Source of the DNA: Astatotilapia calliptera
Lineage: Eukaryota > Chordata > Actinopteri > Cichliformes > Cichlidae
DNA: 64,000 bases
Assembly (NCBI RefSeq): GCF_900246225.1
Contig: NC_039322.1
Span: 22,657,490-22,721,489 of the forward strand
Direction: 5' to 3'
This document shows positions 42,930 to 56,334 of this stretch, piece by piece (position 1 is the stretch's first letter; each line of letters begins with the position of its first letter). The notes below the pieces were generated by a model that searched no databases, was not told where the DNA came from, and saw nothing but the letters and a program-made list of their open reading frames with translations. Position numbers and translations under genes: made by a program.

Positions 42930-44110
42930 ATGGTCAGATATATACATACACCCTCATTAATATTTGGTTGAATGTCTCTTAGCAAGTTGTATCACAACCA
43001 GATGTTTTGGTACACATCAACAAATTTCTGGTATCTTTCCGGCTGGATATTTGAGCACTATTCTTAGCAGATTTACTACAGTTCTTTAAGCATAGTCCAC
43101 ACATTTTCAGTAGGGTTGTCAAGCTTTGAGACGACCATTTCAGACGTTTAATGGCAGCGTACTCTATCCATTCCACAACTAGTGATGCATGTTTTAGGGT
43201 CATTCTCCTGTTAAAAAACTGTCTCCAGGTTTAAAACATCTGGCATTTGATTGGAGTTGAAGTTAAAGACTTTGGTAGTCCTACTTCTTTATTATTTCAT
43301 CCACGTTGTGTAATGTAACAGTACTATTAGCAACAAAACAGTGCCAGAGCATGATGCTAACACAAGCATGCTTAACCCTTTAAGACCTACCATAGAACCA
43401 TAGGCTTTTAAGGCCTACAAGTAAAAACCTACATTTTCCGCGAAAATGACGTCACTTCCGGTTTCGGGCAGGTAATGGCGGACATGCAATCGTTAGCGCT
43501 GATGTCTGTTTCAATGTGGGAAGTGTTACGAACAGTTGATCGGATCGGGAAAGCGTGTTTCTGGAATGTTTTTGTTCCTGCAAGTGCTTTTTATGCAGTT
43601 TTTCAAGCTATATGTGGAAGGAAACCGTGACCTAGGGCAAGCTGATGGCATAAGATGTAAGTACAACTCCTCCGGTTTCATATGCAAAAAAAATTATTCC
43701 GCTAGCTTATGCGGTTCCGGTTCTACAGGGATTTAAAAATAGTTACGCAAAACGGAGCATGCCCGCTCCGACTGGCTTTAAAGGGTTAACAGTTGGTTTC
43801 AGTGGCTCACCTTTACTCCCCCCAACCTTCCTCTTTGCCATGGCCAAAGGGTTCAATTTAACCCTAAAACCTTTTTCAAGAAGGTATTTTGCTTGTCCAT
43901 AAATGGTACATTTCAGGCAAGACTGAAGGTATCAATGTTAGTGTTCCAGCAGTGTTGCAGTTCATGGCAGAGTAAATTTCTGGTGGTTCCTGGGTTGCTC
44001 CTGAACATCCTAACTGTTGTTCTCTCATTTGAGGTTAAACGTTTAGGTCTTCTTTCAGACCCTGGCATAATGATAAAGCATTCAAACAACCTGTGCTTAC
44101 ATTAAACTAA
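42930..44110 (-). mobile_element. Tc1/mariner relic, third family, split by a piggyBac-like insertion
   Basis: In antisense the sequence follows a common fish Tc1 gene: end-repeat wording GGTCAGATATATACATACAC, then CACACATTTTCAGTAGGGTT, 'GGGTCATTCTCCTGTTAAAA', TTATTATTTCATCCACGTTG and CAGAGCATGATGCTAACACA. After an interruption it continues with CTTAACAGTTGG, which is the complement of the KHGGG-box coding region, then CATTTCAGGCAAGACTGAAGG, 'CAGCAGTGTTGCAGTTCATGG' and GGTTCCTGGGTTGCTCCTGA, down to GACCCTGGCATAATGATAAA. There are many substitutions and gaps and no frame survives. The right end is not defined. The interruption at 43376-43785 is a separate element. Confidence 0.65.
43376..43785. 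mobile_element. Non-autonomous piggyBac-like element, 410 bp, at a TTAA site
   Basis: TTAA stands on both sides (43372-43375 and 43786-43789). The termini are inverted: CCCTTTAAGACC at the left, and CCCTTTAAAGCC as the complement of the right end. TTAA duplication with CCC(T)n ends is typical of piggyBac. Removing the element rejoins the Tc1 relic exactly at GCATGC-TTAA-CAGTTGG. The inside is locally GC- and CpG-richer than the surroundings (ACTTCCGG and TCCGGTTT motifs, several CG). There is one short frame of 66 codons without a known domain. It must have been mobilised by a transposase from elsewhere. Confidence 0.8.
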
Positions 44111-46095
44111 TGAACTTAGAATTTGCAGCTCTCCAAGCGCCAGGAGACTTTCCCAGCTTGTATAAATTTACAGTTCACCTTCTTATATCTTCAGAGTTGT
44201 AGCTTCCACCTTTCAAAACAAAAGCCAATAAAGCATTTTCTTTTTAATGGCCAGCAAAAGGTTACTTCTCTCTTTGCTCTTGTTGTTCATGAACTCAACT
44301 GTTAGTTCCAGGTCAGTGAGAAATTAGGTTTATCCAAGGTATATTGCTTGTGTGTGACATGAAAAAAGCTAAATCCATCTTTTGTCAGCCACTTTGCTAC
44401 AATTAAAATCCCCGTCCGCTCTTTTTTCCCCTCATTGTCTCTACAGGAGTTGCTACAGGATTCCCAAGAATATTCATACCTGCAGCTTTGACATTTAAGC
44501 ACCATGGACAGTGACCTTACAGATGCTTACACGTGCAAGTACCCAGAACAGCTTCCGAGTTGTTGATTGTCACGCTGTAGGGAGTTTATACCTTACAAAT
44601 ACATGTTGCCACCAATTCTTTGTGCACAGCTGTGTATGATTCTCTAATCACCATTTCCTTTACTCAATTCCTTAGTTCAAAGACTGTTTTGTTACAGCCC
44701 ACTAGCAGCAGAGATTTAAAATCTTTTAACAATTATTCATCTGTCGGAACAAACAAGCCAAGCAGTTTTCCTACTACTACATAACCTAGTCTATCTGGCA
44801 CTTCCTTGAGTAAAGGTGCTGAACCGCAATCAGTCTTGTATAGTACATTATGAAGCGAGAAATCACTCTGGCACTTTCCATACATTTAGAGTTTTACTTC
44901 TTGAGTCTTTTTTTATTGAATTTATTCAAATAAGTCCCTGCTTGATTCTGCAGTGATTTCCTCGGCAGACATAAACATGATTTTCTTTCAAAAAATAATT
45001 AGCCAGTGGTTAAACAATACCTCACAAAGCAGCACATGTTATTTGCAGACTTCCCAGGTGGTTCCCTGTTTTGTTTGATTAAATATTATTTCTTGATTTT
45101 GTACTTATGATCTATAATGAGATTCATGTTTTTGAGTTTGAAATGTGGAGTTCAAAAGAGAGAAAACGTTGAGAGCATGCGAAAGTAATGTGGAAAAAAA
45201 TCCTATCCCCTGTCCTTGAAACACAACCTTTTTCTTTTAGAAGCATTACAAGGAAAAACACTTGAAAAATACTGATTGTTTTACCGTGATTTGGCATGTT
45301 TACTTCAAAATTATACTTAGAATGCTTGTGGTTCAAAGCAGTTGTCAACAAGCTAAAAGTGATGCGTTAAGATAAGCTGACAATCTATGAGATGCTGTTT
45401 AGATTCACCTGTTTCCTTGTTGCTTTTATTGCAAGAAGGGATCCCCAAATAGTTTGTTTGTTTAGTTGATTATTTTTTATAAGTGGTGTGCTCTTTCTGC
45501 CATAGTGTCAGTTTTTCTACTTTTATCCACACACTCCTATAATTGGAACAGCTAGTGTAAACACTGCGTCTTTTGCAACAGAAGAAAATTCTCTGAAAAT
45601 GTAAAATCTCATATTTTCAGTTGAATGGATGAATCAGCATAGTGCGCTGCATCACATGACAACACAATAGGTCTGTAAATGTAAAAAAAATATTTCCATG
45701 TTTCTAAATGCCATTTTCTGTCAGTGTTTGGTTTGCACATGAAAGGTCCGCTTTGCCTGAGGCCTGGTTCACTGTGGAGTCTCTGAGGCTTTTTTAACCT
45801 CGCCTATTTTTCACAGCAAGACGCGTCACAGAAAAGCTGTTGGAGTCGACGCGTCGATAATGTCATTAGTAATTTAACAGAGAGAAAGAGAGGACCATGA
45901 GGAAATGCGCACTACGTTTTTTTTTTTTTGTTTTTTTTTAAGTTTAAACTACAGTCAAGTCAGTGCATTGACTACAAACTGTTACATTTCTTATGGAAAT
46001 TACAAAGACATCAGGATTACTCTTGTGTAGAGATGCACAAATTTGAATTCCCCTGGTTCTTCCATGTTTCCTGACAGGAACTGACAGGAAATACA

Positions 46096-46097
<2 letters not shown>
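44111..46097. other. Non-coding stretch, nothing recognised
   Basis: No credible exon or repeat family recognised; T-runs at 45920-45940. Confidence 0.4.

Positions 46098-46130
<33 letters not shown>
46098..46130. repeat. Poly(C) tract, 33 bp
   Basis: Thirty-three consecutive C's, preceded by a tandem TGACAGGAAC/TGACAGGAAA pair. Homopolymeric C this long is rare in vertebrate DNA and hard to sequence, so its true length is uncertain. Confidence 0.9.
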
Positions 46131-46132
<2 letters not shown>

Positions 46133-49100
46133 ACTGCACAAACAGGTTACATAGTGTCCTCTTTTTTTACACAACTTTCAAAACAAAGTGCTCTACTACT
46201 GGAAAGAAGCACGAATAAATAACTTAAATTAAGTTGCTACACCCACCTTTCCAAACAAAAGCAGGTGCAGCAGAATTATAGAACAAACCAAAGGTCAGCT
46301 ATTTCCATCATTTTCTAGTATATTTATAAGTTCACCAGATATCAGGGCACACACCAGTTTCTCCTTTTCCTACTCATCTCCAGCTTTTTTTTTTTTCTTG
46401 TAACTGCTGTGACTCTTTTCTCATACTGAGGCTGCTAGCTTGTGATTGGCTCTGAGCTCCGGATGACTTTAGTTATAGCCACTTTAACTTTGTGGATGAA
46501 GCATCATCTCAATATGAAGGAGAAAAAGTTAGCACACATTATAGCAGACAAGTTCAAATCTCATAAACGCTCCTACTTCTATTTATGTATGTTTTGGCAC
46601 ATGAGTTAATCATTATAATGATTCTTGAGTCACTCTTTCAGAAGAAAAAACGGCCATGAGAAAGTAATTTTCTGTAATTGTAAATAATGTTAAAGAAGTG
46701 TTGCCACAAAGAGTTAAGTGGCACTAACAATGAGCAGGATGTACCAGAGTCGAGTGTGGGAACCTCTTATTGTGTTGCTCCAGCCACTTGACTAATGCCT
46801 CTACAGACAAAATAGATCAGTAAGAAGCTACCATAGCAACAGGGAACCACCCCGTCCTCATGAAGCCCTCGGGACCAAGACAGAAAAAGATGAGGAAGGA
46901 GGGGTAATTTGAGAGAGAAGATACAGCATAGCAGGGAAATTTTAATGAGTAAGTTTTAATTGGCACATTTGTTTGAGAAAGAGAATTTTAGAGTACTAAT
47001 GAAAGAATCAACCAAAATAATGTTGCCTTCGCATGCACACTCGGAGTAAGAGGAACTAAGAATGGGTGGTGGGAGGCTAGAAAAAAAAAGGCAAAACCTG
47101 CTAGGAAGGCTGTGAGGAGAAAAGAAGAGTGGGATGGAAGAGACGACAGCAGCCGCTCCTCATGGGCAGTGATAACGAAGTGAGATGCTATCTAATTATA
47201 TCCTGCTTACCAAATCGATTTGAGCCAAAACCAACAGCAAGTGCAACAGGCGAGAAATCTATTCCCAGCACTGTGTGCTGCATAAAGGAATCACACAGGA
47301 AAATTGAAATCATCAATGACCGTCAGAGAAAGCGGATGGTGGTGTAGCTACTGGCATCCCAGTAGTGATCAGAGTCTTATCCACACATCTGCTAGACACC
47401 AATCTTGTGCACAAACCTGGAAGCACTCCCAGTTCCTCACACTGAGAGGATTTGAGCATAGTAGCAAAACAAAACCACTGCTAATCCATTACCTCACAGC
47501 AAGTTTCTTAGCATTTGACTTTCTTTGAAAGTCTGAAGAACAAAACTAAACTAAAAAAGAGTAAGCCACTAGGGTTTTCTATAGCCCAGAATGTGTGGAA
47601 AAAAAGCTTTAATATAATTAAAGACCAAAAACAAAAAGAAGTCAGTGGCTATGCTTCTCTGACAAGACAAATTCCCACAAACCAAACTCTTCCTGGAAAT
47701 ATGGTGTCAATTAGCAGCTGTGGAGCCTATCCACCTGTCAGGTCTGTTGTCACACGAGGATTAATATATTCAGTGGTGGGCTGAGGAAACAGCCACTTCA
47801 GAAAATCCCCAAGATGTTCTGTTTAGGTTAATAGAGTCAGTTCCATGTGGTAAACATGTATCAAACATGAAATGCAGTCTGTCCCTTCTATGTTTTGCCA
47901 AAAAAGCCACAGCGAGCTGCTGCAGCTGCTTGTGTACTGACTTTGATGATTTATTCATTTCCTTCGTAGGCTGTAAATGTGTCTTTTATGGCTACAGCAC
48001 ATGAACTCCATGGCTCATGGTGCAGAAGTATGTGAAAAAGAAAGGTAGCGAGGGAGTAGCCAGGTAGTGTTTGCACAACATGGTTGCTCTGCTTTTGCTC
48101 AGGTAAATCAACAATCGTACATCTATATCTATAATGTGTAGATCTAAGTAATAAAGGAAATGTATTTCACTGGTTTAGTACTAAAATTCCTTTCAGTTTA
48201 GAAGTATCAAATGACATATTTTTGTAGAATACTGTAGTGTCTCACTTGTTCATTTGTTTTAATACAATATGTCACAAGAAATCAAGAACCTGGTCAAAAA
48301 TGCACTTTAAAGGTAGCAAACAGCAGGTGATTTGGGAACTTAGCAACACTTCACAGGGGCATAACACTAAAAGCTTTTCTTTATTTTTTAGGTGCAATAA
48401 CATATTAGAAAAGAAAGAAAAAACTTCTTCACTGATACACAAATGCAAAAAGACCACAACTGGACACAGTAATACTAACATACATATTTTTCTGGAGGCT
48501 ACAGAAGCTGTCAGGATTCAAAAGCGTTCACACTCACTTATTAGTTGCCAGACGCTGCAGAGTCATCAGTCTGTGTGGCGAAAGATGTTTTTGTTTCATC
48601 AAGAGACTTTCTGTCTGCCCACTGAAATGCCACTGAGCAGTCATTAGGGCCACATTAACACACGTTAGTGTTCGCAGAAGAGGGCGTAGCAGTGGTTGTG
48701 GTGGTGAGCAAAAGACCAGTACGAGGCAGAAAAGGTAAGTGCAGATAGAAGGAAATGGACAAAAGCTGCCCTGTGTGAGCAATGAAAAAGGTGAAGGGTA
48801 AGAGATGGGGCAGGGAGGTGATAGATGAAGGGAAAAGAAGAGCCCGCGCTGACAGCAGACGCCTGATGAAAAGTGTTCGGTGCAACTGTGCACCGGTTAA
48901 TGAAAGGGAAACAGCAGCATGCTTTCCTATCATTAGCCCTCATTAGCCTCCCTCTCTGGGGGGTATGCTGTGAATGCACTAAGGAGGCGGTTGGAAGGAG
49001 GAAGACGCACGACAGACAAAGAAGGAGGTGTTTAATGAAAGGGAAAAACAAAAGGCGAGGGTGGAGTTTGAAGTTGAAAGGTGATTCACATCTGTCAGTG

Positions 49101-52100
49101 CGCACAAAAGTTGCTGCTTTGACTTCACTGCCTACACACACACACATAAGCCTATCCATCTATATATCCAATATATACACACTATACTGTATAAGGTCCT
49201 GTAAAGTGACTAATTGTCTCCTGAAACACTATTAGTTGCATGATTACCAGGTTCCTCTTTAGTTAATTACACAGACTGCTCTTGCTTGACCTCTGCCAGC
49301 ATGATACAGTACATTACTTCACTTCTCCAACTCCCACTCCCTCGTTCCCCACCATCTATTTCCCCCCTTGTTTTCCCATCTTTTTAAAAGTCTAGAAAGT
49401 GTAATCCCAGTATACCTGTATTCAAAACCACCTAGAAAATTTGAGTGGGGTCTTTTTTTGTTGCTGTTGCTTTTTGAGTTTTTGTTTTTAATCCCCAAAG
49501 ACAGAATCAGCACAACCTCCTCAGTGAACTAAATGGACTTTGCCACTTGTGTGGTTTCTGTTTCACAGGCTTATAAGCTAAAATGTACTGCACAAATAAG
49601 CTATTTTAGGTTTACCAGCGGTATAAACCAAATAAAATTCAAATTTGCAATAAGAAACTGTGGTTTTGTCAAGATGCAATCACCAGCATCTGATGAAAAC
49701 CCAACGTTATTTATTCATAGCTGAGTGGAAATTAGCTAAGTGAGTTCTTGAGCATTTCCTTCCTATTTAACCATCACAAAAAGTAAGTATAAGTTTAAAA
49801 GTTTAGTGCATTTGTCAAGCACACTTCCCTGAACCCTATTGTGCTGGCAAGAGTAAGACTATAAACACAAAAATGTTGGATGAGTGAATTTCCTGAGACA
49901 GATACCTTGGAATTAGGTGTCCTGATACTAAATCCTCTTTTGTTGGCCCATCCTTCAAACTGATTCAATTTGTTTCACAAGGGCCAAGCGATCATTCCTG
50001 CACAGTGCCAGACATAGCTAGATGCATCTAGGATAATAAGAAAAAAAAGAAAAAAAAAGAAAAAACCCAAAAAACCTTTAAACATAAAAAGGTTAGAATG
50101 ATGCATCTGCTGAAAGAGTTAATGTGAAGATCATCCTTTCCTCCATTCTGTCTATACTGCCCTAATGGTTGCCTAATGTGATTTGATTCAGATCAAAGTG
50201 CTATGTAGGCTAAACATGAAGTGCACTTGTCCTTAGGTATTGGAAATGGCTGTTTGACTTGAGCCCTTCTGTGAGAAGAAAAAAGGACCTCCACATTAAG
50301 AAGGCACTTCTGGAGGTGGCACAAGTACATCACTGCTCATTGGTAACATTTATTGTTCGACTATATTATCACTGTATATACAGGACCACACTAGTAATAT
50401 ATATAAAAGGAATGATTACAATGTATGTATAGCTTCATAAACAAAAGACATATTATCAATGTCATATATATACGGTAATTTGTATTTAATATTGGAGCTG
50501 TTCGTTGACCTGAGTGGATGTGTGCCAATCATGATGACAATGCAGGATCAAGTGAATAAGGCCCTAGTGACACAGGCTTATAGGCTTATGGCAATCACCT
50601 GCTGCAACCAGCTAAACCTCCTGTGATTCAAAGAGACAGATCTGTCCCTTTGAATCAAACACTACAAACACTGTCCTGGGACAATCTCCAACCAAAGCAA
50701 TCACATTGAGGTTTTTGGTGAATTACTGACTTTGCAGTTGATGTCACCGAGTAAGACCCTGCTACTTTCAGGAAACAGGTAATTGTATCATGTCCAATAT
50801 GCAGGACAGTTCTCAAGCAATGTACACATGATGTCATGTGAGGAACCTCTATATGGTTAATTCAATTATCTACCTTTCACCCTTCAATCCAGTAGGGATA
50901 ATTAGGTAAGCAACGGTAAAAGCAGACAAGCAGACACTTGGCCAATGGCTCTAAACAAATGTGTTGCTGTGTGCTTGTGACAAATACACTGAATGGGCTT
51001 TCAAAGGATTACGATCACTACAAAAAAAAAGGGGGGGAGATGTGGCTTGTAAAGGGGATCCAGTAACAGTAAAGTTATTCAAAGTAAGTTTTAGTTAAAG
51101 TATTTGATTAATTACATGTAGATGAGTAATTCCAAAACAATACAAGAGTGCACAGAGCACATTTTTTCAGCTTCTTGTGACATGTGAGGTATGGGTTTTC
51201 TGTGCTCGGTTTATAGTCTGCACTGTAAATGGTGCATGTACAGGATGTTCTCAGGATGCCGCACTATTATTAAGGCCCATACAATGTGAAACGTTAAATA
51301 AGACTTGCAAATCACGAATTATGCCAACTCTTTCAAACAAGTGCAAAAACCTCAGTAGTTTACCCTTTACCAAAATGTTCAGCATTCCAAATTTATATAG
51401 CACAACTTATCAGAAGTGGAAGAGCTAAACTCAGTCAGAACAACCTGTTCCCATCAATCAAACATGCACACAAAAAAGCAGCATGTTTTTTCTTTTTTCT
51501 TTTTTCTGCAGAAAGACCAAAATCCTGTTTACAAAATGTTCATGAATTCAAGGGTTTAGAGTTTGAGCTAGAACAGATGGCTGAATATATTTCAAGTTGT
51601 TCTTCCGCAACCAGCCTCTGATACTGCACTATTAGAATGGGCATATTATTAATATTTGAGGCATTGTTTGGACTTCCACCTGAGATCAGTTTCATCTTAT
51701 CGGCAGACTGTCTGGTGTCTCTTGTGTGTTATGAAAATGTCAGCACATTTTGGTGGAGCGTGCTTTAATATTTAAAAAGGAAGTGCTGATTTGATTGGCC
51801 GTGATTGATGCCAGCTTCAGACACTCCCACAGATGCTTGATTCAACCTCTTCTAGTGCCCTAGTGACACATTATTACCAAAGAAAATCTGCCTGAGTCTG
51901 CACTTTGACTCACAAAACAGGGTCCAAACTGTTTAATAAGATCAGTCTTTCAAGCCATTGAATAAACACTACCTTCACTTGGTTGCTAATGAAATTGGTA
52001 GCCATTTAGAGGTCAGTTTATGTGATCTGCCATTTCTTTAGTCTGCTTTCTAAGCTGCAAACAGGAAAAAAGAGGTCCTTGCCTTTTATTTACCACTTCT

Positions 52101-55100
52101 TTTTTGACTCATTCTGCCAATCTCTCTCCTTCTCTAAGCCGTCTTCCCCTTACAAGCTTAGTGGCTTTGGCTTCAGCCGCAGCTCTGTGTGATTTTATCA
52201 CATAAAAAGAGGAGAGATTTTTGCCTTCTAGTTTTCACAGGTCTTAGGTATAACAAGGTAGGAAGTGAAGGAGGGAAGCACAGGGGGCTATGGGCAGGTA
52301 GTGACTTTGTAAGGAGACAGGCAAATAAGATGTGGATCTTGAGAAGAGTCAAATTGGGTGGAGTAAAAATGTGAGAGGGGCCAGTTTCATGAAGATGGGT
52401 CAAAAATGGACTTGGTGTGTGGGCTAAAGTTACCTGAAGAATGCAATTAGCATGTGTTGCTGTATCTGTGAACAAGGTTATGGAAGAGAGACAAGCGAGA
52501 TAGAGATGGTAAATCCCTGCAGGTACGTAAAACCACTGGAGAACGTTGCCTGGAGGAGAGAAGATGAAAAAGAAGGTGATTGACATTCACTTTAATCCAC
52601 AATTCATCACATGTCATCCAATTTGTATGCCTAAAACATGAAAATAGTTACAGAGTAGTGAGCAGACAATAAGAGTGGACAGTGGGGAGCAGAGAAAGGA
52701 AGAGACAATGAAATAGAGAAGGAGGATGACACAGAGAGAATTTTCCCAGACTAGATGACATACAGCGAAAAATTGCAGGAGACTAAAGAATTTCGAGACT
52801 AAAAAAAATAGCATGAAGAGAGGAAAAACAAAAAGTTGCAAACAGGAGGTGGGAAATAACTCATCCAGGTGGGTGAATTACAAAAAAACAAAACAAAAAA
52901 AAAAAACACACACAACAGCAGACTAGTCGTTATATTGCTGCTAAAGACCAGAGTAGCTCACTATGCCTGGTAATTATTCTGCTGCTAATGACGCTAACAC
53001 TGTCTTTGCAACTCCACTGTGTTTAATTTTGCACATCAGAGAACAAAAAGGAAGCATTGCGCTCATGCTGCAAATAAGCCACCGAGGAAAACAAAAGCAT
53101 AAGCCTATAGCAGATGAATGCTTCTTCTCAAGGAGAGAGAAACTAAAGCAGTACTCAAAGGTGAAAACTGATGGTGCACCAAACTCCACTGTCATATCAG
53201 TAATTGGAAAATCGTATAGTTGGCGTAAATAATACATTTCATGGGTTCTTGGTTCCCACGCCACAAACAACATGCTCATAAATAGCACAACAAGCCTTCA
53301 ACCTCTGCTGGCAAACAGGTCACTATCTCTAATGGTAGCTCTTTTTTGGCCCATGAATGTTTTACCTGAACTTTCACCTACACATTTCCACTATTATTTT
53401 TTCATAAGCTATGGTTTTCCTCTCTCCAGTGCGCTAGGCTTTTATATTTATAGTCAAGAAAACTCTTTATTTAAAAGCTCAAATGGTGAGAAGTTACCTT
53501 ACGGAGTGAGGAATAAAGGGTAAATAGTCCATGCTGTGAGTGAGTTGTCAAGCTGTGATTTTTTTGCTTTTTTTATTATTTTTTATTCGTCTACTGCCAA
53601 ATAAGGTAAAACCCAACCTTCAAGGGTTGCTCTATTTCTTTCAGCTGAATGGGCAGGGTTAGTTTACAATGCAAAAACTCTCCACTCTCTCTCACTCCTT
53701 CAGTTGTGACCCTTGTTGCAGATGCTTTTTCTCTAATTAAAAGTAGAAAGAAGCTGCCAAGCAACTGTGGTGAAACTGCGGAACACCGTTCTTTCCAAGC
53801 GTGTGCACGCACGCACACACAAGCATGGATGCACACGCCCATTCAGACGTGCGCAACAGATTGCACATTGACACTCTCAAACAAATCTGTTTCCAGGAGA
53901 TGTTGCCCCTGACAAATCACTTCATCCGACCTGTCTGCATACCCTATGTGCACGGTATTTCCTACAGAGAAGACTGATAAGATTTGAATTCCATCACAGC
54001 TTCCTCCTTGCCTCAGGCAGCATAGCCATGGTGAATTTTGTGCTGTTTTATCTCGTTAGCAGGCTAGCTGTATCTGTAAGCAGTGCTTTACAAGCAAGAC
54101 TTGTACTGCAGAGTACAGTAACTATAATAGAAACAAAAATACACATAGTCTATGCAGCCAATCAGTGTCTTCCAAAAGCAGAAATCAGAAAGAAAAAGAA
54201 GCAAATAATAACAGTCTGAGCTATTATACTAAAACACTCCTCTACAGTTGGAATATGACTGGAAATAACAACATATCTCTCTTCAAAGTCACTCTATTTG
54301 GAGGGAAGTTTTTTGATCACTGCATAGGAAGCTTTCTCAGCTGCAATAGAATCTGTGCAATTAACTGAAAGCTGTGTAGATAATGATATGAGATTTAGGC
54401 TTTCTTATTTCAAGGTAAACAATTTTGGCATATTCGTCAATCACAATTCTTCAGTGACCAAAATTAGGTGATCCATATCATTCATGTTAGAAAGCAAGTA
54501 TAAAACATATCAGGCACATGATTATTTTCTATTCTTTTTCTATTCTATTAATACTGATATATACAGTAGCCCTTATAACTGCACTGTATCTTCAACAGTT
54601 TAAATTGACACATGCAGAAGTATTTAGAAAAAACAAACATGGCAAAAAAATGGACTAAATAAAAAAGCAGGGTGCAAACAACACAGAAATGAGCAAAGAA
54701 CTACAAAAGAAGCAAGTAACTGACAAAGCTTGGATACACATAAGTCCAACACTAAGGCCTAAACCATCAAAGGCCAAAATGGTGTCAGTCGTGTGCTTCA
54801 CAGCAGTGTTTCACTCTGTTTATGATGGCTGAAAATGGTGTAAATAGAGATTTGCAACATTGCACTTGATCTTACCTTGACGGTGTCAGAACACTCATAG
54901 TAATTTGGTTTTGTTACCATTATTATTTTCCATCTTTTGCCTTCTTCAGGGCCAGGGAACTGTTCGCCTGATTTATGTCTTCCAGGCTTTTGCCTTACTG
55001 ATTGACAGTAACTTGCAAAGTAACTGTCAAATAGGTACTCAGTTTACTTTACAAAACACCATCATTTTAGGGAATGTGCTAAGAATTGTGATATGGATGT

Positions 55101-56025
55101 GTCACAGTTGGATGTCTTTTTTGTTTTAATGCATCTGGTTTTCTCATAGCCAGTACATGGGGCTTCCACTGGTAACCCCTGGTAACATCATATGGACATA
55201 GAACTGAACTGTGGGCAATTTCCTGCGGAAATGCAGACTTACTTAAAGTGTGATTAAGGGCTCAAGATGGCTCTGCAGCAGATTCCTCATGCACTTGACA
55301 ATTTGACAAAGGGACTGTCCTAAACCCTGACAGACAAGCGCAACGCCACCTCAAAGTCTACATTTCTGTGATTGTGGACATTGGGCTCGACCCTGGACTG
55401 CATTTAAATGTAGCGTGACTGCATTTGTCCTGAAGAAATATATGCAGTTGCATGGAAAAAAATTTTCAAGTGGAACAGCCACAGCATCACTCATCAGCTT
55501 GAACTCTGACTTCCATGATGTTGTGTAGCTGTGTATAAAATGTTTTTGTTGTTAATTCGTAAAAACTAAAATACACCCATGTACTATTTAAAAAATGTAT
55601 GTCTTTATAGTATTTTTAAGGGGATACAACTTATATATTTGGCTATTATGCTTATGCTGCAAGGTTACTATGTAACTTTTCAAGGTCAGTTTAACTTACA
55701 TCGAAGCTGGTGTTATACTGAATCTTTAAAAAGATGTACAGAGCTAAAGTTAAAAGGCAGTGGCACCAGTGAAGCCATAAATATATCAGACAACGTGCAA
55801 GGCATCATTTAAGTAATAAAGGGAAAAGTGTCCCAAGACTTTAGCAGCTGGCAAGTCTGGAGATACGGATGATTATGATAATGTGTAGAGCACTCGTCAG
55901 TGAGGGGATATACTGACATTTGATTAAAGAGTGGCCTGGTTATGGGCTGAATTATTTAGATGAACACCCTGATGGAGGGAGCTTGCAAAAGAGAGAGAGT
56001 AAGTATAAAATGTATATAAAGGATA
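46131..56025. other. Long non-coding stretch, little recognised
   Basis: About 10 kb without an identifiable gene. Contents: A/G-rich tract at 50038-50075, CA-rich short tract at 49134-49146, an inverted repeat at 50624-50657, a poly(A)-rich block at 52882-52912, CA-type sequence at 53805-53840. The open frames on both strands at 48534-49235 are shadows of one another and lack domains. I cannot exclude conserved non-coding elements. Confidence 0.4.
50624..50657. repeat. Inverted repeat, 16-bp arms, one mismatch
   Basis: 50624-50639 pairs with 50642-50657 (TGATTCAAAG...CTTTGAATCA) around a two-base centre. Isolated; no flanking duplication recognised. Confidence 0.7.
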
Positions 56026-56334
56026 GTGCTGTGTGATACTACAAATTTTGGTATTGATCCAATACCAAGTGACTACAGGGACAATATTGGAGATAGCAGT
56101 AGCAATACTGATATTTTTAACATATAAAGGCAGCTTATGCAGTGGAGAGTAGTGTGTGGATAATGAGATGAATCATCATCAGTTTATGAATTCTGAACAC
56201 TTTTTAAAGATCAATAAATTAACATGTTTTTTTTTTGTATTTTCAACAATAGTTGGTTAATACAACAAAACAAATCTTTCAGCTTTTCAACCATATTTTT
56301 AAACTGGGTTTTTTTGGAGACTTAAAATTGAAAT

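Noticed and set aside
48534..49235. Overlapping open frames of 92-164 codons on both strands
   Set aside because: They are mutually antisense, with no domain, no splice context and no conserved start; most likely chance.
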